A DNA stretch of 55,735 nucleotides, from NCBI GenBank assembly GCA_029060305.1, contig JAIDUG010000008.1, forward strand, positions 1-55,735. The letters are read 5' to 3'. Below, piece by piece: positions 16,876 through 24,900 of the stretch; the stretch's first letter is position 1; every line of letters begins with the position of its first letter. Both the position numbers and the translations under genes were made by a program. The notes beneath the pieces were generated by a model. The model saw only the letters and a list, made by a program, of their open reading frames with translations. It was not told where the DNA came from and ran no database searches. Source of the stretch: Ruminococcus sp. (GTDB lineage Bacteria; Bacillota; Clostridia; Oscillospirales; Ruminococcaceae).

Positions 16876-17286
16876 ATGATTACTTCCATTATTACAGAGA
16901 TTATTCAGAAACTTTCCAAAAATAATACAATACCGGTTTACAGTGCTTTTGACGCTGTTTCAGCCGAAAGAAAAAACAAAGGTTTTTTTACAATTGTAGG
17001 TCTTGATTCCTTTGAACTACAAACGCCTATATATTCGGAATTTACAATATTTGTACCATATAAAGCAAACGTTGATATAAATGTTACCGCTCCCGAAAAA
17101 TTCCCTATGATGAAATTATACCAGTATTTTTCAGAAAATATAAAACCTGCTGTTATGGAAATATCCGGTATAAACTGTATGATAAAAAAGATTTCAATGA
17201 AACACGATACAAATATAAACCGCTTTGTGCTCACCGCAAAACTTTCCGTCAATGGTATGGACAAATTTGAAAGGGGTAATATATGA
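16876..17286 (+). CDS. Phage-like neck or tail-completion protein
   Basis: A 136-residue protein of mixed alpha/beta pattern. The start (MITSIITEIIQKLSKNNTIP) and the later strand-rich part (FTIFVPYKANVDINVTAP, RFVLTAKLSVNGMD) resemble tail-terminator or neck proteins, which are usually 120-150 residues and sit just after the connectors. I do not recognise a definite family. It overlaps the next gene by four bases (ATGA), showing translational coupling. Confidence 0.45.
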   Translation: MITSIITEIIQKLSKNNTIPVYSAFDAVSAERKNKGFFTIVGLDSFELQTPIYSEFTIFVPYKANVDINVTAPEKFPMMKLYQYFSENIKPAVMEISGINCMIKKISMKHDTNINRFVLTAKLSVNGMDKFERGNI

Positions 17287-17669
17287 ACATTATAAAACCT
17301 TACGAATCAGTTCCTGTAAAGATTGGAAATTTCACCATGTACTGTGAAAAATTCAAATCTTCCGGCAATAAAAGTTTTTCGGAACAGAATACGGTCGCCG
17401 GTGATGAGGTTATAACAAATTCCGGAAAAAAAGCTGTAAGAATTATTTTCAGTGGTAGAATAAGCGGTGATAATCCTCTGGACTTCCTTACAAGCGTAAA
17501 CAATATGATGTACAATAATGAAAATTTCAGCGTACAATATAAAAATATAGTTTTCGGAAAATGTCAGGTACAGGCATTTGTTGTCAACGACGAAAACAAT
17601 GATTTCATTTCTGCTAATATAACGCTGATTGCCTCGGAAGTCTCAACAAAAAGCGGTGAATCAGTATGA
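17283..17669 (+). CDS. Baseplate/XkdP-like phage protein, short
   Basis: A 128-residue strand-rich protein. Blocks such as GDEVITNSGKKAVRIIFSGRI, LDFLTSVNNMMYNNENFSVQYKNIVFGKCQVQAF resemble the N-terminal domain of contractile-tail proteins near the hub (XkdP/gp53-like), but the LysM part that those proteins carry is missing. Both ends overlap neighbours by four bases, so it is the middle of a tightly coupled trio. In PBSX-like elements this gene follows sheath, tube and tape-measure genes, none of which is present here. Confidence 0.45.
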   Translation: MNIIKPYESVPVKIGNFTMYCEKFKSSGNKSFSEQNTVAGDEVITNSGKKAVRIIFSGRISGDNPLDFLTSVNNMMYNNENFSVQYKNIVFGKCQVQAFVVNDENNDFISANITLIASEVSTKSGESV

Positions 17670-18586
17670 ATATAATCGTTACTCTTAAAAATACTGACGG
17701 TTCTGAAATGACTTTCGATAAAATTATTTCGTTCATTTTCCGAAAAGACGTTTATCAGTCATATACATCATTCGGAGCAAAATTTTACGGAGATATTCCC
17801 ACACCTGAAAATGTTTCTGAAATTCTCTTTACCATAGACAATAAAATCATTCATCACGGACTTGCGGACAGTATTTCCGTTACAACGTCCGTTGGTGGTT
17901 CGCTTGTTTCTGTATCGTCAAGGAGTTTCACTTCCCTGCTTATTCAGAATCAGATTGAAACAGGTATAAAACCAAATATCTCTATAAACGACCTTATGAA
18001 CAGTTTCTACACTCTGCCGTATGTTACACACGAAAACAGTGATGTAAAAAGCTACATCTATGTAAAAAGCAATTCAAATATGTGGGACGGTATTGTAAAT
18101 CTGACTTACAAAACTCACGGTACTTATCCTTATATCAGAGATACTAATCAGATACGAATGACACCTGTTGAAAATCCGTCATCCTTTGAGTATTCTGACA
18201 GTGAAATTATTTCAAGAGGAATTGCAATATCAGAAAAAAAATTGATAAGTCATTTCCATATGTCCAATATGAAAGAAGAATTCGGAGAATTTGAACTCGC
18301 TGACAATGACGTTATTTCACATAATATTGTACGCCACCGTGTCTTTGAACTCGACAGGCAGTTTCTTTATGAGCCTCAACAGGCTATTGAATACCGTTCA
18401 AAATACGCTTCCCGTGGAAGAAAAAAGATTTTCTGTACATACAGCGGTTACAAAGGTGAAGATTTATCCGATTTGGCAACTTTCGGCACTGTTCAGAACA
18501 AACGCATAGGAACACTTACAATAACCGGAAACAGTTCCGGAATTACTACAGAAATCGGTATCTATAAAGACAAGTTTCCTGAATGA
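17666..18586 (+). CDS. Tail hub (XkdQ/gpD-like) phage protein
   Basis: A 306-residue protein resembling the central hub of contractile tails (XkdQ, Mu gp44, P2 gpD group). Evidence is the N-terminal beta domain (KIISFIFRKDVYQSYTSFGA, ILFTIDNKIIHHGLADSI), the middle INDLMNSFYTLPYV and NMWDGIVNLTYKTHGTYPYI, and a C-terminal barrel-like part (RIGTLTITGNSSGITTEIG). Hubs normally plug the tail tube and hold the spike, so a hub with no tube gene nearby is odd. It is the last structural gene; a weak hairpin and then feoA follow. Confidence 0.6.
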   Translation: MNIIVTLKNTDGSEMTFDKIISFIFRKDVYQSYTSFGAKFYGDIPTPENVSEILFTIDNKIIHHGLADSISVTTSVGGSLVSVSSRSFTSLLIQNQIETGIKPNISINDLMNSFYTLPYVTHENSDVKSYIYVKSNSNMWDGIVNLTYKTHGTYPYIRDTNQIRMTPVENPSSFEYSDSEIISRGIAISEKKLISHFHMSNMKEEFGEFELADNDVISHNIVRHRVFELDRQFLYEPQQAIEYRSKYASRGRKKIFCTYSGYKGEDLSDLATFGTVQNKRIGTLTITGNSSGITTEIGIYKDKFPE

Positions 18587-18607
18587 TATTTCAAGCATAC
18601 ATTATAT

Positions 18608-18628
18608 AAAAGGTCTGTGCCTTTTTTT
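18608..18628 (+). terminator. Weak terminator after the phage-like operon
   Basis: AAAAGG and CCTTTT pair around a 6-base loop and seven T form the 3' side. The stem is short, so some read-through into feoA is likely. Confidence 0.5.
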
Positions 18629-18653
18629 ATAAAAAATCAGTCGGGGGCTACTT

Positions 18654-18896
18654 ATGGAAAACCTTACCGGAATGAACACCCTCAAAGAGTGCGAAAAAGG
18701 ACAGGTTGAAAAAATATTCATCAGCGGAAAAATGCGTAACCGTCTGAATGATTTGGGACTGATAGAGGGTACGTGCATTGAATGTCTCTACAGAAATCAC
18801 GGTCTTTCTGCCTATCTCATAAGAGGTGCGGTTATTGCCCTGAGAACAGAAGATACCTCTTTTATAAAAGTTACAAAAATAAAAGCTGATACATAA
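18654..18896 (+). CDS. Stand-alone FeoA-domain protein
   Basis: An 80-residue SH3-like FeoA-family protein. The pattern GQVEKIFISGKMRNRLNDLGLIEGT then AYLIRGAVIALR matches FeoA, where the family motif is RLxxLGLxxGxxI followed by a strand with RG. FeoA usually acts with the FeoB ferrous-iron transporter, but no feoB is present, so it may be an orphan adaptor or regulator. The ribosome site is poor (GGGGGC, 12 bases before the ATG). It follows the phage-derived operon after 67 bases, and the stop codon lies in the loop of its own terminator. Confidence 0.85.
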   Translation: MENLTGMNTLKECEKGQVEKIFISGKMRNRLNDLGLIEGTCIECLYRNHGLSAYLIRGAVIALRTEDTSFIKVTKIKADT

Positions 18897-18918
18897 TAAA
18901 AAGTGTATCAGCTTTTTT
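18883..18918 (+). terminator. Terminator overlapping the feoA stop codon
   Basis: AAGCTGATACA and TGTATCAGCTT form an 11-bp perfect stem and a T-run follows. The 5' arm is the last coding segment of feoA. Confidence 0.9.
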
Positions 18919-18978
18919 GCGTGTATTTTTATTCTGCAATGATAATAAATATCCGAAATGAATACGTTTCTGACGTAC

Positions 18979-19007
18979 TTGACAATTGAATCCATATAGT
19001 ATATAAT
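18979..19007 (+). promoter_or_regulatory. Promoter of the leader ORF and CNNM operon
   Basis: TTGACA (18979-18984), 17 bp and TATAAT (19002-19007), full consensus at both boxes, about 35 bases upstream of the leader ORF. Confidence 0.88.
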
Positions 19008-19041
19008 ATATTAAATTATTTTTTCCGGAGGTGAAAGGTAA

Positions 19042-19113
19042 ATGGACAATGTCCCCGACGGCAGTATTCCGAATAGTTGTGACATACGCTCCGTTAATGA
19101 AAAACTGGAGTGA
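19042..19113 (+). CDS. 23-residue leader ORF upstream of the CNNM gene
   Basis: This short frame begins with ATG eight bases after a strong GGAGGTG site. It encodes 23 residues starting MDNVPDGSIPNSCD and ending NEKLE. It is the first translated unit downstream of a full-consensus promoter and ends 47 bases before the CNNM start. It could be a regulatory leader peptide, a small protein, or the surviving 5' end of a lost gene. There is no run of one amino acid that would suggest classical attenuation. Confidence 0.5.
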   Translation: MDNVPDGSIPNSCDIRSVNEKLE

Positions 19114-19160
19114 ATTTTTTTACTTTTTCAGAAAAATTTTTAATTACGGAGGTTTTTATT

Positions 19161-20477
19161 ATGTCATGGCAGATTATTCTGCAAATCTTATTTATTATTG
19201 TATGTGCGGTTCTCACAACTGCGGAATCAGCGTTTATTTCAATCAACGATACACGTCTTGAAAAACTTGCGGAAAACGGCGGAAAAAAAGCAAACCGTTT
19301 AAAGAAACTCGCTGACAAACCCTACAACTTTATGTTATCGTCACAGACTGCTGTAAAACTTTTTGAATTTGTCTCAGCAGGAATTGCTTCAGTAAGTTTT
19401 TCAGACAGACTTGCAAAAGTATTTTCAGACAGTATTCCGGAAAGTACAGCGGAAATAATTTCTACAATAATCATTATGCTTATAATGACTTTCCTTATGA
19501 TGACTTTCGGGGAATTTATTCCGAAACGTCTCTCTGCAAAGAATCCTGAAAAACTTGCTCTCAGATTTTCGGGAATACTTTCTGTAGTATCAGTACTGTT
19601 TATGCCTTTTTCAAGCCTTATGAACGCTATTTCAAGATGTATACTGAAAACAGCAGGAGTGAATCCCGAAAATGTTGAGGAAATTGTTACAGAAGAGGAA
19701 ATTTTAATGATGTCAGATGCAGGTGCGGAAACAGGTGCTATTGACGAAGACGAAAACCGCATTATTAAAAATATCTTTGCTTTCGACGATATGACAGCAG
19801 GTCAGATTTGCACACACCGTACAGAAGTATTCGTATTATGGGCAGACGACGACGTTTCAGTATGGGAAGAAGTCATTCACCGCACAAGACATTCCGTTTT
19901 TCCTGTATGTGGCGAAAGCGTTGACAATGTTATCGGAATCCTTGACGCTAAAGATTATTTCCGCATTGACAACAAGACCCGTGAAAATATTATGGAAAAT
20001 GCAGTCCGTGAACCGTATTTCGTACATGAAAATATGAAGGCTGACAGACTTTTTGCACATATGAAAAAAAATACTGATGACCATTTCGCAGTTGTTGTTG
20101 ACGAATACGGCGGTATGAGCGGTATCATAACAGTTACGGACTTGGTAGAAAAACTTGTCGGGGAATTTGCGGACGACGAAGAAGAAACTTTTGAAAAAAT
20201 TATAAAGACCGGTATTTCCACATGGACGGTACAGGGATATGTTACAATAGGTGAAATATGTGATACTCTCGAAATAGATTTGCCTGCTGACAGAAACGAA
20301 ACTTTCGGCGGTTACGTAATTGCTGAACTCGGTGATATTCCTAAAAACAACGAAAAAATTTCAATTAATTCAGACGGTCTTAATATTGAAATACTCAAAA
20401 TAAAACATCATAGAATTGAATTATGCAGAGTGACAACATCTGAAAAAACAAAAAATATTAAAGAAGATTATGAATAA
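19161..20477 (+). CDS. CNNM/CorC-type membrane transporter (hemolysin family)
   Basis: A 438-residue membrane protein of the CNNM/CorC group, linked to Mg2+ or other divalent cation efflux. Domains: DUF21/CNNM membrane domain (about 1-185, hydrophobic segments near 4-20, 93-115 and 135-155), with TTAESAFISINDTRLEKLAENG and TFGEFIPKRLSAKNPEK as signatures; a CBS pair (about 205-335, including FAVVVDEYGGMSGIITVTDLVEKLVGE split by a loop); and a C-terminal CorC_HlyC domain (from about 355). The ATG at 19161 follows GGAGG; an upstream in-frame start would run through the leader ORF. It overlaps the following lipoprotein gene by one base. Confidence 0.9.
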   Translation: MSWQIILQILFIIVCAVLTTAESAFISINDTRLEKLAENGGKKANRLKKLADKPYNFMLSSQTAVKLFEFVSAGIASVSFSDRLAKVFSDSIPESTAEIISTIIIMLIMTFLMMTFGEFIPKRLSAKNPEKLALRFSGILSVVSVLFMPFSSLMNAISRCILKTAGVNPENVEEIVTEEEILMMSDAGAETGAIDEDENRIIKNIFAFDDMTAGQICTHRTEVFVLWADDDVSVWEEVIHRTRHSVFPVCGESVDNVIGILDAKDYFRIDNKTRENIMENAVREPYFVHENMKADRLFAHMKKNTDDHFAVVVDEYGGMSGIITVTDLVEKLVGEFADDEEETFEKIIKTGISTWTVQGYVTIGEICDTLEIDLPADRNETFGGYVIAELGDIPKNNEKISINSDGLNIEILKIKHHRIELCRVTTSEKTKNIKEDYE

Positions 20478-21862
20478 TGAAAAAATTTTTAACTATGTTA
20501 TCGGCGTTTATGATTGTGACTGCTGTTTCATGTAGTGAAGTCAGTACGGTTTCACAGGTGAGTGAAGAACTTCAGGAAGAAAACACGACTACTGAAAACA
20601 GTGTTTCCGAAAAGCGTGAAGATGTTACAATCACTATGGCAGTAAAAAACGGCGGAAATGCGTTTATTAATGAAGTTATCAATGACTTCAATAAGGCTGA
20701 TAATGGTTACAAAATAGTTTTAAAGGACTATATGGAATATTATGACAGCAGTTTTGATACTGAAAAAGGTGCTAATCCGGAATCATTCGCAAAGATAGAC
20801 ACACAGCTCAGTCTTGACATAATTGAAAGCGGAATTGTTGACATTGTGCCGGACGGTGTTTTTTATGACACGGGAAAATATGAATCTCTTATACAACAGG
20901 GTGCATTTTCTAACCTTTACGACTTTATGAAGGCTGAAAATTATGACGATACTGCTTTATATAAACATATACTTGAACTCCACGAAACAGACGGAAAACT
21001 CTGCTGTATGCCGTTGGCATTCACAATAGATACAGTAGCAGGATATAAACGTTACGTCGGTGACAAGGAAAACTGGACTATTGACGAAATGATTGAACAC
21101 TGGAACGCTATGCCGGAGGGTTCTACATTCAACGGATATACTACAAAAGACTATGTTTATATGACTATTCTGCGTAATAATATCAGTTCATTCATTAACT
21201 TTGAAAATCATACAACGAATTATAATTCTCCGGAATTTATAAAGATACTCGAATTTATAAATTCTTTTGACCCACCCGAAAATTACAAGCAGGATATGAA
21301 CTGGAATACTCCACATTTTATCATGAATTTTCCGGTAGACAGTTTTGAAGATTTTCACGATTCCTTATGGAATGAACAGAATGAACCTGTAACAGTTGTA
21401 GGTTATCCGTCACCTGACGAAAGCGGTATTGTGATTGATACATCAAGGAATAAATATTCAATATGTGAATATTCGTCGCCGGAAGTAAAAAAGGGTGCAT
21501 GGGAGTTTATCAAAACTCTTGTTTCATATGACTTTCAGTACAAAATGGCAGATTACTTTTTTCCTGTAAACTATGAAGTCTTTAAGAAAAAAGGCGAAGA
21601 AGAATATTCAAAGTACGGACAACAGAATATAATCAGTATTCAGTCAACAGAATATGATATAGGTTATCTCAGTCCGGAAGAATATGATTATATTGTATCA
21701 CTGACAGACAATACAAAAAAAGCTAATGTAAGCATAGAAGAGGATATTACAAAAATAATTGAAGAGGAATTATATTCAATGTTTGCAGGCGAAAAAACTC
21801 CCAAAGAAACAGCTGATATGATACAGAACAAAGCCGGTGTACTTATAAGTGAAAGATATTAA
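20477..21862 (+). CDS. Orphan extracellular solute-binding lipoprotein
   Basis: A 461-residue lipoprotein related to ABC-transporter family 1 (sugar-type) binding proteins. The signal ends in lipobox AVSC with Cys19 as lipid site. A Ser/Glu/Thr-rich spacer follows, then the fold begins with VTITMAVKNGGNAFINEVINDFNK. Other blocks are CCMPLAFTIDTVAGYKR and the C-terminal KETADMIQNKAGVLISE, which is common in these proteins. No permease or ATPase gene is nearby. The start codon overlaps the CNNM stop codon (TAATG), so the two are translated together. The ligand is unknown. Confidence 0.8.
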   Translation: MKKFLTMLSAFMIVTAVSCSEVSTVSQVSEELQEENTTTENSVSEKREDVTITMAVKNGGNAFINEVINDFNKADNGYKIVLKDYMEYYDSSFDTEKGANPESFAKIDTQLSLDIIESGIVDIVPDGVFYDTGKYESLIQQGAFSNLYDFMKAENYDDTALYKHILELHETDGKLCCMPLAFTIDTVAGYKRYVGDKENWTIDEMIEHWNAMPEGSTFNGYTTKDYVYMTILRNNISSFINFENHTTNYNSPEFIKILEFINSFDPPENYKQDMNWNTPHFIMNFPVDSFEDFHDSLWNEQNEPVTVVGYPSPDESGIVIDTSRNKYSICEYSSPEVKKGAWEFIKTLVSYDFQYKMADYFFPVNYEVFKKKGEEEYSKYGQQNIISIQSTEYDIGYLSPEEYDYIVSLTDNTKKANVSIEEDITKIIEEELYSMFAGEKTPKETADMIQNKAGVLISERY

Positions 21863-21867
21863 AAAAC

Positions 21868-21895
21868 AACCGCTATGCCTGAACACATAGCGGTT
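21868..21895. terminator. Bidirectional terminator between lipoprotein and helicase genes
   Basis: AACCGCTATG and CATAGCGGTT form a perfect 10-bp stem with an 8-base loop; A- and T-rich flanks lie on both sides. It ends two converging genes. Confidence 0.85.
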
Positions 21896-21905
21896 ATATA
21901 ATTAT

Positions 21906-24900
21906 TTATTCATTATCTGAATTTTTACGGAAGTAAATGTCAGCTAATATGACCGCTGATTCCTCAGTATCTTCTTCACCTTTCCATGCACATATAAATC
22001 TCACTACAGCATCATAAGGCGTATACCCGCTTGAAATATGTTTTTGTACTTCGTTATTGCCTTTTTTCGAAAATTGCAGTACAGGTGACAATTCATTGTT
22101 AATTTTCATATAAAGTTTGTTATCTTTCACAATGAGATGGTCTCCGCTCTGAAGACGGAAGATTTTCTGCTTTTTATCCTTAAAGAAATCAAGAAATACA
22201 TCTCTGTGTGATAATTGTAATATCATTTCAGTCGGTTTTGAATAAAAATTATGGTCTGTTTCAATGTCGGAGGCGTACTTTACAAACTTATCAAATGACT
22301 TTCCGGAATAATGAATATGCAACAAATTTTTTGCTCTTGTCATTCCTACATAGAGTTTTCTGATTTCTTCTTCATTGTTTACAGCTGAATTATTCAAGAG
22401 CATATAAATGTTATCAAATTCCCTGCCCTTTGATTTATGCATAGTGGAAACTGTTACTACACCCTGTTCATTGGAATAAAAATCCTCAGGCTTTGATTCG
22501 TGCAGAAAAATATCAAGGTCAGTGTAGTATTTCTTTTCATTTGAAAGTGAAAAAGTATTCAATATATTAATTACCATAGGCAGACAGGCACTGTTTACAT
22601 ATTTCTGCTTTAACTGTTCAAAAGCATTATTCCATTTCCAATCACTGATTACAGGGGATATTTCATTGTTATCTGACTGAAGTTTTTTTAGGAAATAGCG
22701 GATTTCTGCAATATCATATAAATCAAAACCGTCAATGGACTGTATCATTTTTGCAGGAATATTTCTTTTTTTCAGAATACCAAGAATCAGCAATGCTTCC
22801 TGATTTGTACTGGTAAGAATACAGGTATCTCCGCTTGAATTTTCAGAAAGCATATCTTCAACAAGTGCATTTTCCATATTGAATGAATCGTGCTTTATGA
22901 GTTTTACTTCTCCCTTAACATCAGTAACCGCTGTAATATCTTCCGATTTCATTCTGTCAGGTAATTCCTTGACAAACTGGTTTGCAAACGAAACAACACT
23001 TTCACAGCTTCTGTAATTTTCCGTCAGTGAATACTGCTTTGCACCATAATCAGTTATCAGATTTTTCAGATATTTTGAATCAGAACCTCTGAATTTATAA
23101 ATATTCTGGTCATCGTCACCGACAGCAATCACCCTCATTTCGTCATTATGTTTCATAAGAGCCTCAACAAGCCCATACTCATAACAATCCATATCCTGAG
23201 CTTCATCTATTACAAGTACCGTCTTTGTTATCTTTCCCAAATCAACATCACCGTTACGGATAAGTTCACCTGCATCTCTGACGATATTTTCAGATTCTTC
23301 AACGTTTCCTATCTTTCCAAGAAGGTCAAAACAATATGAATGGAATGTCTTTATTTCAATGAAATTAACCGCATTGCCAATCAGATTATAAAGTCTCTGC
23401 TTGAATTCTATAGCGGCAGCACGTGAAAATGTAAGCACAAGAAGCTGTTCGTGTTTTACGTCCTCAAGAAGAAACAGTGAAGCCAGCTTATGCACAAGTA
23501 CTCTCGTCTTGCCACTTCCTGGTCCTGCTGAAACAACGATATATTTAGATTCATCATCACGGATAATTTCAAGCTGTCGTGGTGAAAGTGTATCAAACGA
23601 CTGACGATATTTTGCAGGCGTAATATTCATTTGAATCTGTAAAGCACGTTCACCCGAAAAATAATGTGAAATAAATTTCTTATAATCCATCTGGAAATAA
23701 TCATTGACGAATTGCAGGGCTTCATTATCATTCCGCACCATCATATGAGCATATTCACCAACAATATGTATCTGCTGTATCTTCTGCTGATAAAATTCAT
23801 TCAGTTGCTTGTAATCTTCACGCTTGTATCTTATTTTATTATCAAGAACAAGTTTCTTTATACTCATTCCGCTGTAAAGTACAAGGAATCCGCCCTCAAG
23901 TTTGAGTGCATCTATCTTAGAGAGGAAAAGCAGAGCCTCTTCTATATCATTTTCTGCAATCTCAATATTGTACTGTTTCTGATATTCTTTCATTAACTCC
24001 AATATGGAAAATTCCACTAATACATCATCTTTTGTACCGATATTTGCATTACTGTTTTTGAAAAGATAATTTATTATAAATTCAGCAATCTGATAGCTTT
24101 TCATACGATTCTGCCTTATCGTTTCAATACTGAATTTAAGTTCAATTGTAACCCTGTTTGTAGCCTGATTCTGTTCTTTGGTAATATATTTTTTAATTGT
24201 CCAGTAATAAAACAAAGTTTTTATCGCATTTACTGAGCTTGACTTTACACCATTCGCAATTGCCGTTTCATTCAGTTCCTTATAGTTCATACAAAGTTTA
24301 TCATTATTAATATAATTCATAAGAAAAATTTCAAGTGTCTTGAATTTATTCATTACCATTTTTGATTTATTTACAGTATCATTTTTTCTGATATAAGCTG
24401 TAAGGTCTTTTGCATCAGCAAGAATACCGTCCTCACGCATTTGCTGAATAGAATTAATAATGCCCTCTTTTCTGATACCCAGTCTGTCAGCAAGGTAATC
24501 AACCCTTGATTCTGCATCTGCATTTTTTGCGTCGGAAATACTTTTACTGGAAATAAGAGACTTGATAATTCTTTTTGCCGTTGTTCTTTCCTCATCATTC
24601 TGAAATCTTGGTGAACTGTCAATTTTCTGAGAGGCTTCTTTCATATTTTTTACAAGAATACTGTCAGCATATACTCTCGGGACATTCTTGCCACGTTTTA
24701 CATAGCCCGCATTTTCAAGAGCCTGTACAGCCGTTCTTACTCTTGTTTCAATATCGGAAACACTGTCGTCCCAGCCTGCCTGACGTGCAATTTCCAGTGG
24801 TGAACAACATAATTCATGACGGAATCTGGTAAGGCTTTTTATTGCTTTCCATACCTGCTTTATTTCACTGATACTGAGTTTTGTTTGATTAAGAAGTATA

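Noticed and set aside
11546..18918. Search for attachment-site repeats around the phage-like operon
   Set aside because: No direct repeat flanking the cluster was seen by eye and no tRNA borders it, so an integration event cannot be claimed.
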